Below, piece after piece: positions 8,455 through 16,658 of a stretch of 64,000 nucleotides of DNA (the stretch's first letter is position 1; each line of letters starts with the position of its first letter). A program made the position numbers and the translations under genes. The DNA is from Arsenicitalea aurantiaca (GTDB taxonomy: Bacteria > Pseudomonadota > Alphaproteobacteria > Rhizobiales > Devosiaceae): the NCBI RefSeq assembly GCF_003994485.1, contig NZ_RZNJ01000004.1, forward strand, positions 186,001 through 250,000. The letters run 5' to 3'. The notes below the pieces were generated by a model. The model saw only the letters and a list, made by a program, of their open reading frames with translations, ran no database searches and was not told the DNA's origin.

Positions 8455-9951
8455 CTATGCGGCCCTCCGGCGCGCCAGCATCCGCCGCACGGGCGGGACG
8501 ACGATGCTGAGTATTGCCAATAGCCCAAGCACTGCCGCAACGGGTCGGGTGGTGATCGCGCCGACCGCGCCGCCATAGAGCACCAGCGCCTGAACCAGAT
8601 AGGTCTCGAGCATCGGGCCGAGAATGGCGCCGAGGATGATCGGTGCCATCGGTACGCCGAGCTTGCGCAGGAACCATGCGCCCACGCCCACGACGAGCGT
8701 CAGCAAAACCTCGAACACGTCATTGTGCACCGAAAATGCACCGAGGAGCGCGAGCACGAGTATGCCCGGTCCGAGGAAGGACTGCCTGACCCGGGTGATG
8801 TTGGCGATATAGCGGGCGAGGTAGAGGCCGAGCACCAGCATCACGACATTGGCGACGAAGGCGCCGATGAAGACGGTATAGGCGACGTCAGCGCTCCGCT
8901 CGATCAGGAGCGGACCCGGAACGAGACCGTGCGAGGTCAGCGCTGCCATGACGATGACCGCATCGACGCTGCCCGGAATGCCAAGCGCCAGCGCCGGAAC
9001 GAGCGAGGAAAAGACCGCGGCATTGTTGGCGGTCTCGGGCGCGATCACGCCATCGATGTTCCCCTTGCCAAAACTTTGCCGTTCGGCGGGCTTTGCCGCG
9101 CGCTTGGCCTCGCCATAGGCGATGAAGGACGCAATCGTCGGCCCCGCGCCCGGCAGGACGCCGATGACGACACCGATCAGGCCCGACCGGAGAAAATTGA
9201 ACCCGTGCTTTGCCCAGTCCGAGGCCTTGGCAAGGAAACTTTCCTTGCCACCCAGCGTCTTGAGGTCGATGGCGATCGATGCATCCCCCTTGCGCATCAT
9301 CTCGATGGCGGCCGGGATGGTGAAGAGCCCGATGAGCAGCGGGATGAGCGGCACGCCGGTGACAAGACCCGGCTGCAGAACGAGCCGCGTCTGGCCGGTC
9401 GGCGCGATTCCCACCGTGGCAATGGCGAGCCCGATGAAGGTCGCGATCGCGCCCTTGAGAAGCGAGCCCGAGGAAAGCGATGCGACCGTCGCCATGCCGA
9501 ATAGGGCAAAGGCGAACATCTCCGCGGGTCCGAACGAGAGTGCCAGCCGGGCAAGGAGCGGGGAGAGGAAGAGCAGCGCAAGCGCAGAGGCCATCCCGCC
9601 GATCGTCGACCCGATGATGGACGCGCGCAATGCCAGCCGTGCCCGGCCCGACTTTGCGAGCGCAAATCCATCGAGCGTGGTCGCGGCCGCAGCGGCCGTG
9701 CCCGGGATATTGAGGCAGATCGCCGAAATCGAGCCGGCATAGACGGCCGCACCCCAGATCGAAATGAGAAAGAGCACGGCCGTATCGGGCGGGGCGAGCA
9801 GCACGAGGGGCAGCAGGATGGTCATCGTCGTGCCGCCCGAAAGCCCCGGGATGACCCCCACGGCCATGCCGATCAGCACCCCGCAGACGATGGCGACGAG
9901 ATTGGCCGGCTCGAGGACGTGGAGTAGGCCGGAGCCGATGAGTTCGATCAT
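8455..9951 (-). CDS. tctA: Tripartite tricarboxylate transporter large permease TctA
   Basis: 498-residue polytopic inner membrane protein, the large permease of a TTT-family secondary importer driven by an ion gradient and fed by a periplasmic binding protein. Seen: about twelve hydrophobic segments, and family hallmarks VIPGLSGGTTMTILLPL (about 33-49), the segment around NIPGTAAAAATTLDG, GVLPGAGPTIASFIAYGEAK and APETANNAAVFSSLVPALALGIPG, which form the repeated PG-containing substrate loops of TctA. ATG at 9951 is preceded by the tctB stop 17 bases upstream. Length is standard. Substrate (citrate, tartrate, another carboxylate) is not readable from the sequence. Confidence 0.95.
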   Translation of the reverse strand: MIELIGSGLLHVLEPANLVAIVCGVLIGMAVGVIPGLSGGTTMTILLPLVLLAPPDTAVLFLISIWGAAVYAGSISAICLNIPGTAAAAATTLDGFALAKSGRARLALRASIIGSTIGGMASALALLFLSPLLARLALSFGPAEMFAFALFGMATVASLSSGSLLKGAIATFIGLAIATVGIAPTGQTRLVLQPGLVTGVPLIPLLIGLFTIPAAIEMMRKGDASIAIDLKTLGGKESFLAKASDWAKHGFNFLRSGLIGVVIGVLPGAGPTIASFIAYGEAKRAAKPAERQSFGKGNIDGVIAPETANNAAVFSSLVPALALGIPGSVDAVIVMAALTSHGLVPGPLLIERSADVAYTVFIGAFVANVVMLVLGLYLARYIANITRVRQSFLGPGILVLALLGAFSVHNDVFEVLLTLVVGVGAWFLRKLGVPMAPIILGAILGPMLETYLVQALVLYGGAVGAITTRPVAAVLGLLAILSIVVPPVRRMLARRRAA

Positions 9952-9967
9952 GATCGGTGTCCTGGGC

Positions 9968-10414
9968 CTAGAGCCACGGGATGCGGGGCAGCGGGATGCG
10001 CAGGCCCTGGATGAAGAGGAGTTGGATGAGCGCGGTGAGCCCGAGGGCGAAAACGAGAAGCGCCACCGGCCGGCGTTCGCCCGCAATCAAGAGCGCTATG
10101 AAGAGAAAGATGGCCGTTGCCGGCACATGCCCGATGCTGGTCCAGCTCAGTACATATACAAAGGAGGCAGCAAGTGCAGCGACGGGCTGCCAGGCAAAGC
10201 CGTCGTCCTCCCCGCCCACATCCCCCGCCATCCGCGCGCGGCGGACATCGCGCACCTGCTGCAAGGCAAGGACGCCCAGCATCAGGCAAACGCCGCCGAT
10301 CAGCACCTGGGGATAAAGGAGCGGATAGGCCCCGGAGCCGCGTGCGCCGAGCGTCCAGACAAAGAGCGCACAGAACGCAAGGAGCATCACCAATACGGCC
10401 AGAAGCTTCATCAT
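9968..10414 (-). CDS. tctB: Tripartite tricarboxylate transporter small permease TctB
   Basis: 148-residue membrane protein with four predicted hydrophobic helices, the poorly conserved small permease subunit that pairs with TctA. Two adjacent ATG codons (10414, 10411) follow GCGAGG closely; a TTG at 10426 would add four residues, so the start is uncertain by a few codons. Position between the binding-protein gene and tctA is the standard order tctC-tctB-tctA. Identity rests on position, length, and topology more than on motifs. Confidence 0.85.
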   Translation of the reverse strand: MMKLLAVLVMLLAFCALFVWTLGARGSGAYPLLYPQVLIGGVCLMLGVLALQQVRDVRRARMAGDVGGEDDGFAWQPVAALAASFVYVLSWTSIGHVPATAIFLFIALLIAGERRPVALLVFALGLTALIQLLFIQGLRIPLPRIPWL

Positions 10415-10441
10415 GCCTCGCAGCAAGCCGCCCGAAAAGCG

Positions 10442-10505
10442 TCTCCGCCCCGGGCGGCTGGCCGGGGCGGAGATCAGTCTGCCGCACGGGATATCCGTGC
10501 GGCAG
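10442..10505 (-). promoter_or_regulatory. Two tandem hairpins between tctC and tctB
   Basis: TCTCCGCCCCGG (10442-10453) pairs perfectly with 10462-10473 across an 8-base loop, and CTGCCGCACGG (10479-10489) pairs perfectly with 10495-10505 across 5 bases. Neither is followed by a T-run. Such stems after a binding-protein gene usually protect the upstream mRNA segment or partly terminate, so that binding protein is made in excess over permease. That role is inferred. Confidence 0.6.
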
Positions 10506-10511
10506 CCGCCA

Positions 10512-11486
10512 TCAGTCGTTCTGGGCCAGTTCGACGCCGGCGTCGATCAGCACCTGGCGGAGACCTTCATACTCCTCCATCACAAGCGCCTGGGTCGCTT
10601 CGGCATCGAGGTAATCGATGCTGAGCCCCACCTGCTCGAAATCTGCTGCGAGTTCGGGCGAGGCCATGGCTTCTTCGAGCGCAGCTTCGAGGATGTTGCG
10701 AATCTCCTGCGGCGTGCCTGCGGGAACGGCGATGGACCGCCAGACGCCGGTGTTGACCGCATAGCCGAGCTCTTCGAAGGTCGGCACGTCCGGCATCGCC
10801 TCGACCCGCTCGGGTGCCGCGACGGCGAGCACGCGGGCCTGCCCGGCTTCGTAGAGCGGCTGGGCTTCATTGAGGTTCATGAAGGCAAAGTCGATGTGAT
10901 TGCCGAGGATGGCCGAGATGCGATCCCCGCCACCGCCGAAGCCGGGCACTTCGAGCGCCTGCGCATCCGCTTCGGATAGGAATACCGTCTGCGCGATGGC
11001 CGAACTCGGCCAGCCGGTCACCTGCGGCGCCGAAACCTGGCCGGGCCGGGCCTGGAGATCAGCGATCAGATCCTCGAGCGTCTCGTATTCGCTCTCGTTG
11101 GAAACGACGATGAACTGCGGCACGAAGGTGACCTGCCCGATATAGGCATAGTCCTCGGGCGTGAACGCCACCCCTTCGATGACGAGCGGGGCAGCCGCGA
11201 TGCCGGGGCTGACCATGGTGATGGTGTAGCCATCTGGCGCAGCCGTTGCGCCCATGGTGTGCCCGGTCACCCCACCACCGCCCTCGCGATGCTCGACGAC
11301 CACTTCCTGGCCCAGCGCCGCACCCAGATGCGGCGCAAGCGCGCGCGCATTGATCCCGACGCCGCCGCCGGGCCCGTAGGGCACGATCATGGTGATCGAG
11401 CGGCTCGGATAATCCTGGGCGATGGCGCCAGTGGCAAGGGCCGAGACCGCAAGGCCGGCGGCAAGTGCGATGGATTTCAGTTTCAT
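10512..11486 (-). CDS. tctC: Tripartite tricarboxylate transporter substrate-binding protein TctC
   Basis: 324-residue periplasmic binding protein of the Bug/TctC family. The signal peptide covers residues 1-23, with cleavage after AIA (MKLKS basic start, then an alanine-rich core). The mature protein opens with YPSRSITMIVPYGPGGG, the carboxylate-binding loop region of Bug proteins, where the backbone and ordered waters hold a proximal carboxylate. An extended GAT segment and PEDYAYIGQVTFVPQ fit the family. It is the second gene of the cluster, 30 bases after the RraA-like gene. It determines substrate specificity, but Bug proteins bind diverse acids, so the ligand is open. Confidence 0.95.
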   Translation of the reverse strand: MKLKSIALAAGLAVSALATGAIAQDYPSRSITMIVPYGPGGGVGINARALAPHLGAALGQEVVVEHREGGGGVTGHTMGATAAPDGYTITMVSPGIAAAPLVIEGVAFTPEDYAYIGQVTFVPQFIVVSNESEYETLEDLIADLQARPGQVSAPQVTGWPSSAIAQTVFLSEADAQALEVPGFGGGGDRISAILGNHIDFAFMNLNEAQPLYEAGQARVLAVAAPERVEAMPDVPTFEELGYAVNTGVWRSIAVPAGTPQEIRNILEAALEEAMASPELAADFEQVGLSIDYLDAEATQALVMEEYEGLRQVLIDAGVELAQND

Positions 11487-11516
11487 AATGTTCCTCCCTC
11501 AGTGTCGCGCAAGCCG

Positions 11517-12314
11517 TCAGGAATAACGCTTGCGATAGAGCGGCCGCAGTTCGTCGAGCGGACGCTTGGATTCGATGAGTTCGCGCATGTTCTCTTCTTC
11601 GCGGGCGATAGCGCGAAGCTGCTCGAGGACGTAGCCGATATGCTCATAAGGCACGAAGCAGACGCCGGAATCGTCGGCGACGACGAGGTCGCCGGGATAG
11701 ACCGCAACGTCGTGCACGGTGACCGGCCCGTTCATCTCGACCGCTTCCATGCGGAATTTGCCGGTGATCGGCGTGACGCCCTTGGACCAGACCGGGTAGT
11801 CGATCTTCTTGATGGTCGAAACGTCGCGCACGGCGCCGTTGACGATGGCCCCCGCGAACCCGCGCGAGCGCGCGACCGTGACCGACTGGCCACCCATGTT
11901 GGACACGTCGAGATTGCCGCCGAAATCGCAGATGAGGACGTCGCCGGGCTCACCGAGATAGTAGGATTCGCGCGTGGACATCTTGATCATGTCCTTGTCG
12001 AAATAGCCCTGGGTTGGGGTCTTTCGCTCCGGGATCGAGCGCACCGTGGTGGCGGTGCCCACCATCTTGCGACCTGCAATCACAGGCTTCAGGTGCGAGC
12101 CGGCCACCGCGCCGCGCAGGCCCAGGGAGTCGAGCGCATCCGACACCGTCGTCGAGAGGTCCTCGAAGGTCAGGAACTCCTCGACGATTTCGCGGCTGGC
12201 ACGGGGAAATTTGATCGCGGCGATGCGTTCGATCGGCACCTGGCCCCAGACGCGCCCCTCGGCCCGATATTCTTCGTAGTCCCGTTCGACGTCGGCTCGG
12301 CTGGTTTCGCTCAT
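11517..12314 (-). CDS. RraA-like / 4-hydroxy-4-methyl-2-oxoglutarate aldolase family protein
   Basis: 265-residue member of the RraA/HMG-aldolase family (formerly mis-named demethylmenaquinone methyltransferase). Enzymes of the family cleave 4-carboxy-4-hydroxy-2-oxoacids or decarboxylate oxaloacetate with a divalent metal; true RraA inhibits RNase E. Seen: MVGTATTVRSIPER, then GGQSVTVARSRGFAGAIVNG followed by AVRD, the conserved glycine-rich metal/substrate site, and YPGDLVVADDSGVCFVP. It is about 100 residues longer than E. coli RraA, which favours an enzyme. First gene of the tct cluster, so it probably acts on the imported acid. Start ATG 12314 has GGGGAAAG upstream. Confidence 0.88.
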   Translation of the reverse strand: MSETSRADVERDYEEYRAEGRVWGQVPIERIAAIKFPRASREIVEEFLTFEDLSTTVSDALDSLGLRGAVAGSHLKPVIAGRKMVGTATTVRSIPERKTPTQGYFDKDMIKMSTRESYYLGEPGDVLICDFGGNLDVSNMGGQSVTVARSRGFAGAIVNGAVRDVSTIKKIDYPVWSKGVTPITGKFRMEAVEMNGPVTVHDVAVYPGDLVVADDSGVCFVPYEHIGYVLEQLRAIAREEENMRELIESKRPLDELRPLYRKRYS

Positions 12315-12357
12315 CAACTTTCCCCGCATGCACCGCGCAAACTGCGGTGTCTACATA

Positions 12358-12374
12358 ATAGAAATATCTTCTAT
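12358..12374. promoter_or_regulatory. Candidate operator upstream of RraA-tct cluster
   Basis: ATAGAA (12358-12363) and TTCTAT (12369-12374) form an inverted repeat with a 5-base AT-rich spacer, 44 bases before the first ATG of the cluster. The size fits the roughly 15-17 base palindromes bound by IclR dimers, and an IclR gene ends the cluster. This is an inference from position. Confidence 0.4.
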
Positions 12375-12472
12375 CTCAAGAATAGCGCGGCGAACCGCCC
12401 CGTCAAGCCCTTCGAGGCATGGACATGTTCGTCTTATGGCGAAAAAGGTGCGCGTGAACCGCGCCGGGGGGG

Positions 12473-13081
12473 TCAGGAGGCGCTTTGCAGCGCGGAGATC
12501 AGCTCGACCTCGGTCTCGTAATTGGAGAGCTCGACCGTCGCCGTTTCGAGCATGGCGACGCGCCTGCGCTCAGTCGTGTGCTGCTCGGTCTTGGCGCGGA
12601 TCTGTTCGTTGAGGCGCTCGACGAACAGGTTGAGCTCGCTGTCATTGCGCCGGATCCGCGCCCTCAGGGCCCGCAGGGCCTCGATCTCCTCGTCGAGCTG
12701 GCGCACCTGGCGTTCCGCCTCGATGGTGCCGGCGCGTACCGCCACGCTCATATGGTCGATGAAGTTGACCGATGTCAGGGGCAGTCCGGTAGCGATGGCG
12801 GTCTGCACCGCAGCATCGAAGAGGTCGACGAGGATGACTGTAACCTCGCGCCGATAATCCTGGATACCCGCCTCATCGACAATCCCGGTTTCATCGAACC
12901 GCCGGCGCGATACCGGATCGGACAGAAGACCGAAGGCGCGCACGATCGATACGAATTCGTCCGCGTCCCCGCCCCGATCGGGATGGGCCGTCTGCACGCG
13001 CTTGCGATAGGCCGACTTTATCGCCGCCTGCTCGGCGCTGCGCCCCACGCCCAGAACGTCATATGGATCGAAACCTGTCAT
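12473..13081 (-). CDS. J-domain (DnaJ-like) protein with coiled coil
   Basis: 202-residue cytoplasmic protein. A J domain occupies about residues 5-65: YDVLGVGRSAEQAAIKSAYR and the HPD tripeptide (HPDRGGD), which stimulates DnaK ATPase. There is no G/F linker, zinc-finger region or substrate-binding barrel, so it is a type III J protein. The rest is charged and heptad-like (about 115-200: RQVRQLDEEIEALRALRARI), predicted coiled coil. It probably targets DnaK to a particular client. It stands alone between two divergent or unrelated units and has a rightward-open shadow frame opposite it. Confidence 0.85.
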   Translation of the reverse strand: MTGFDPYDVLGVGRSAEQAAIKSAYRKRVQTAHPDRGGDADEFVSIVRAFGLLSDPVSRRRFDETGIVDEAGIQDYRREVTVILVDLFDAAVQTAIATGLPLTSVNFIDHMSVAVRAGTIEAERQVRQLDEEIEALRALRARIRRNDSELNLFVERLNEQIRAKTEQHTTERRRVAMLETATVELSNYETEVELISALQSAS

Positions 13082-13156
13082 CGGGCGCGATGATATCAGC
13101 CAGTGTGGCGGGATTGAAGCAGGCCGGAGGGCCGGCCCACGACATTCGCACGCCCC

Positions 13157-13786
13157 TCATCCCTGGGGGATGTCGTTGGTGTATTTGGGCACGTGATAGC
13201 CCTTCTGCACCGCCGGACGGCTGGCAAGCTCGCGATACCAGCGCCGCACGGCGGGGAAGTCCGAGAGGTCGATCTCCTGCCATTCATGCCGCGACACCCA
13301 GGGCCAGATCGCCATGTCGGCGATCGAATAGTCCCCCGCCACATGCGCATGCCCCGAAAGTCGCTTCTCGAGCACACCATAGAGACGCCGGGCCTCTTCC
13401 CGGTAGCGGTCCTCGGCATATTGGGATTTGCCGGCATTGTATTTGAGGAAGTGATGGGCCTGCCCCAGCATCGGGCCGAACCCGCCCATCTGCCACATCA
13501 GCCATTCGATCGCCCGGTAACGCTCTTCCCCCTCGCGGGCAAGAAACTGACCCGTCTTGTCGGCGAGATAGACGAGGATTGCTCCTGATTCCATGAGGCT
13601 GATGCCGGTCTCATGGTCGACGATGGCGGGGATCTTGTTGTTGGGGCCGACGGCAAGAAAATCCGGCGCGAACTGCTCGCCATTGGTGATGTCGATCGCA
13701 TGGGCGCGATAGGGCAGCCCCAGCTCTTCGAGCAGGATCGAGACCTTGCGCCCGTTCGGCGTCGTCCAGGTGTAAAGATCGATCAT
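13157..13786 (-). CDS. Glutathione S-transferase, Nu-class (YfcG/YghU-like)
   Basis: 209-residue cytosolic GST. The thioredoxin-fold N domain starts with TTPNGRKVSILLEELG (8-23); the TPN signature with Thr9 and Asn11 is typical of the Nu class, whose E. coli members YfcG and YghU reduce disulfides using two bound glutathiones rather than conjugating electrophiles. The cis-proline segment NKIPAIVD and ESGAILVYLADKTG follow as expected, and the all-helical C domain is complete. Its ATG overlaps the TGA of the upstream aminotransferase by four bases (ATGA), so the two are coupled. Confidence 0.92.
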   Translation of the reverse strand: MIDLYTWTTPNGRKVSILLEELGLPYRAHAIDITNGEQFAPDFLAVGPNNKIPAIVDHETGISLMESGAILVYLADKTGQFLAREGEERYRAIEWLMWQMGGFGPMLGQAHHFLKYNAGKSQYAEDRYREEARRLYGVLEKRLSGHAHVAGDYSIADMAIWPWVSRHEWQEIDLSDFPAVRRWYRELASRPAVQKGYHVPKYTNDIPQG

Positions 13787-15021
13787 TCCGTCCCCCTGCG
13801 CGCCATGTTGCCCGAGCGTTCGGGCATTCCGAGGACCTTGTGCGATACCTCGGCAAAGGCGGCGATCCCCGCCTCGATGTCCTCGACGGACGGCAGCGCG
13901 AAGCAGAGCCGGACGAACCGCCTGCCATGCTCGGGATCAACCGACCAGTCCGATCCGGCATTGACCGAAATGCCTTCCTCGGCCGCCGCCTTTACGAGGG
14001 GCGCCGTATCGATGCCCTCGGGATAGGCCATCCAGACGAAGAGCCCGCCTGTAGGCCGCACCACTTCGACCGAGGTCCCGAACTCCCGCCCGATCGCCTC
14101 CATCATCGCATCGAGCTTGGTTTCCAGATGCCGCGTCAGCGTCTCCACATGCGCATCGAAATGCCCGTCCAGGTAACGCGCTGCCGTCATCTGCTCGATC
14201 GCGCCCGTGCCGGCATCGGTCTTGAGGGCGAGAATCTGCCCCAGCGCCTGCCAGGGGGCGACCATGTAGCCGAGCCGCAGCGCCGGGGCGAGCGACTTCG
14301 AGAGCGAACCGATATGGATCACCTGCTCGGGGGAAAGTGCGGCGAGCGCCGGGGGCGCCTCACCCGACCAGATGAGGTCGGCATAGCATTCGTCCTCATA
14401 GATCGGCACGTCGAACTCGGCGGCGAGCGCAAGGAGCGCCTTCCGACGCTCGAGCGGCATGATGGTGCCGGTCGGGTTCTGGACCGTCGGGATGGTGTAG
14501 ATGTATTTGGGGCGCCGCCCCTCTGCGGCAAGCCGTTCGAGCGTTTCGCGCAGCGCCTCGATGACGATGCCGCCTTCGTCGAGCACCGCGGGAATGGCGT
14601 CGACGCCAGCCGACCGTGCTTTCGAAATGGCTGCGCCATAGGTGAACTGCTCGATGATCACGCAGTCGCCACGATCGCAGAGGAGCGCGTTGACCAGATC
14701 CATCCCCTGCAGCGAACCGGAGGTGATGAGCACTTCATCGGCACCGAGCGCGAAGCCGCGATGCGCGTTGAGCTTGTCGGCGATGATTCGCCTCAGCTTT
14801 TCGTGTCCGAGCGCACTGCCCCCCAGATTGTAGATGGCGAGACTCTCACCCTCCTCGGTGATCGCGGCGGCGGCCGCCGCCGAGAGCGCGGCCACGGGAA
14901 CGGCGGAGGGATCGTTGTGGCCGACCCCGAAATTGTAGCGCGCCGACCCGCCTCCGCGCGCCTTGGGCGCCGGCAGGTTCGAGGCAAAGCGCGCGGCATG
15001 CGCGAAGAAATCGGAGGTCAT
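13783..15021 (-). CDS. PLP-dependent aminotransferase (class I/II, 2-aminoadipate-aminotransferase-like)
   Basis: 412-residue fold-type I aminotransferase close to the catalytic half of MocR proteins and to LysN-like 2-aminoadipate transaminases, but without any N-terminal GntR helix-turn-helix. Seen: TSGSLQGMDLV (PLP phosphate loop), PTVQNPTG (Asn contacts PLP), YEDECYADL (Asp-Tyr pair) and GSLSKSLAPALRLGYM with the Schiff-base lysine in SLSK. ATG 15021 is the first codon that fits; the frame is open to 15159. Coupled to the GST gene downstream. Amino donor unknown. It is transcribed divergently from speD with a 226-base gap. Confidence 0.9.
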   Translation of the reverse strand: MTSDFFAHAARFASNLPAPKARGGGSARYNFGVGHNDPSAVPVAALSAAAAAAITEEGESLAIYNLGGSALGHEKLRRIIADKLNAHRGFALGADEVLITSGSLQGMDLVNALLCDRGDCVIIEQFTYGAAISKARSAGVDAIPAVLDEGGIVIEALRETLERLAAEGRRPKYIYTIPTVQNPTGTIMPLERRKALLALAAEFDVPIYEDECYADLIWSGEAPPALAALSPEQVIHIGSLSKSLAPALRLGYMVAPWQALGQILALKTDAGTGAIEQMTAARYLDGHFDAHVETLTRHLETKLDAMMEAIGREFGTSVEVVRPTGGLFVWMAYPEGIDTAPLVKAAAEEGISVNAGSDWSVDPEHGRRFVRLCFALPSVEDIEAGIAAFAEVSHKVLGMPERSGNMARRGTE

Positions 15022-15170
15022 GGCACGTTCGCCTTGCGGGTTGGCATAGCGTTTCAGGCCACGAACATAGCCATAATGTCGAGGCTCGCGAAAGCCGGCA
15101 CACGCAAAACGCTTTCGCGCAATGGGGCCAAGGCGCAAAGCCATCATGCAAAATGTCACGCCCTAAGGGT

Positions 15171-15199
15171 TTGATTGTTTGGCGAGGGGGCACTATATC
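15171..15199 (+). promoter_or_regulatory. Sigma-70-type promoter of speDE
   Basis: TTGATT (15171-15176) and TATATC (15194-15199) are separated by exactly 17 bases and lie 48 bases before the speD start. Each hexamer matches the consensus at four or more positions. The leader is short and I see no riboswitch fold in it. Confidence 0.5.
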
Positions 15200-15247
15200 G
15201 CCTGTGCCCGCTGCGTCGGGCTTCATCTACTGGTTGGGGAGGACGCC

Positions 15248-15730
15248 ATGTCTCGCGACGCCCTCTTCCAATTGGGGATGGGCTCAGTTTCGCTGAAAGC
15301 CTCCCAAACGGAAGAACACTCAATGCTGCCCGCCACTGCACCCGAGGCGGGGGAACCCAAGGATCATTTCATCCAGCGGGACGGAATCGCCTTTGCCGGT
15401 TCCCATCTGATCATCGATCTCTACGACGCCGAAAGGCTCGATGATCTCGACCATATCGAGCAGACCATGGTCCGCTGCGTGGAAGAGGCCGGGGCGACGC
15501 TCCTGCACATCCACCTGCATCCCTTCGAGCCCAATGGCGGGATCAGCGGGGTTGCGGTGCTGGCCGAAAGCCACATCTCGATCCATTCCTGGCCCGAACG
15601 TGGCTATGCGGCTCTCGACGTCTTCATGTGCGGGGACGCCGAACCCCAACGCTGCGTGGAGGTTCTGCGCAAGGCCTTCAGCCCGGCACGCATCGCGGTG
15701 CAGGAACTGCTGCGGGGCAAGGGCGCTTGA
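15248..15730 (+). CDS. speD: S-adenosylmethionine decarboxylase proenzyme
   Basis: 160-residue proenzyme of the prokaryotic AdoMet decarboxylase family, which supplies decarboxylated AdoMet as aminopropyl donor. Self-cleavage at Glu107-Ser108 (VLAESHISIHSWPERG) turns Ser108 into the pyruvoyl cofactor; His113 and Cys128 are the expected catalytic residues. The first 45 residues (DALFQLGM and a SQTEE motif) extend beyond the core, a type of extension I believe is common in alphaproteobacterial SpeD. ATG 15248 has GGGGAGGA upstream, so upstream in-frame codons to 15179 are ignored. First gene of a speD-speE operon. Confidence 0.95.
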   Translation: MSRDALFQLGMGSVSLKASQTEEHSMLPATAPEAGEPKDHFIQRDGIAFAGSHLIIDLYDAERLDDLDHIEQTMVRCVEEAGATLLHIHLHPFEPNGGISGVAVLAESHISIHSWPERGYAALDVFMCGDAEPQRCVEVLRKAFSPARIAVQELLRGKGA

Positions 15731-16590
15731 GCGCAAGATGGACCGACGAGACCCTGCATGAGGGCGTGCGCATGGGCTTTGAAGTCCGGCGCACGCTGCA
15801 TGCCGCAGACACCGGCCAGCAGCGCCTGGAGCTCGTGGAAAACCCCGTCTTCGGCACCATGATGCTTCTCGATGGCGCCGTGCAGGTAACGAGCGCCGAC
15901 GAGTTCGCCTATCACGAGATGATGGCTCACGTCCCACTCGCCGCCCATGGCGGGGTGCGACGGGTGCTCATCATCGGAGGCGGCGATTGCGGGCTCGCCG
16001 AAGAAGTCCTCAAGCATCGCGATCTCGAACGGGTCGTGCAGGTCGAGATCGATCCCGATGTCGTCGCCTTTGCGCGCGATCACTTTCCCGAGCTCAACGC
16101 GGCCGCCTTCGCCGATCCCCGCTTCGAGATCAAGATCGGCGACGGCGCAAAGTTCGTCGCCGAAACGCAGGATCATTTCGACCTCATCCTCGTCGATTCG
16201 ACGGATCCGGCGGGTCCCGGCGCCGTTCTCTTCACTGAGACTTTCTATCGCGATTGTGCCGGACGGCTCGCCCCGAATGGCATCATCGTCACCCAGTCGG
16301 GCGTACCGTTCCTGCAGGGCGACGCCTTCGTCGCCGGGCTCGGTGCGCTGCACCGCGCAACGGGCGATGCCTCCTGCTACCTCACGGTCGTGCCGACCTA
16401 TTTCGGTGGCCACATGGCGCTGGGCTGGGCAGGCCCCGGCGCTGCTGCAGCGCGCCATACCGCCGAGACCGTTCTCGCCGAGCGCATGGCGGGGATCGCG
16501 ACGCGCTACTGGAGCCCGGCCATGCACCATGCCGCCTTTGCCCTGCCGCCCTTCATCGCGGAGGCCCTCGCCGCTGCCCGACGGGGTTGA
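15727..16590 (+). CDS. speE: Spermidine synthase
   Basis: 287-residue aminopropyltransferase that makes spermidine from putrescine and decarboxylated AdoMet. The Rossmann fold nucleotide motif reads IGGGDCG where most homologues have GGGDGG, and is followed by LVDSTDPAGPG (VDSTDP carries the catalytic Asp) and VPTYFGGHMALGWA. Start: TTG at 15727 overlaps the speD stop (TTGA), giving the usual N-terminus WTDETLHEG a few residues in; no ATG fits better. Tight coupling with speD supports a dedicated spermidine operon. Confidence 0.93.
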   Translation: MSARWTDETLHEGVRMGFEVRRTLHAADTGQQRLELVENPVFGTMMLLDGAVQVTSADEFAYHEMMAHVPLAAHGGVRRVLIIGGGDCGLAEEVLKHRDLERVVQVEIDPDVVAFARDHFPELNAAAFADPRFEIKIGDGAKFVAETQDHFDLILVDSTDPAGPGAVLFTETFYRDCAGRLAPNGIIVTQSGVPFLQGDAFVAGLGALHRATGDASCYLTVVPTYFGGHMALGWAGPGAAAARHTAETVLAERMAGIATRYWSPAMHHAAFALPPFIAEALAAARRG

Positions 16591-16658
16591 GCGGGGTTTC
16601 CCGTTGCAGGGTACCCGGGCGATGGATAAGGTCCGGTCCGCATAGCCCGGAGGATCTC

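Noticed and set aside
15200-15247. Riboswitch or SAM element in front of speD
   Set aside because: The leader after the predicted promoter is under 50 bases and shows no SAM-II, SAM-V or speF-type structure that I recognise.
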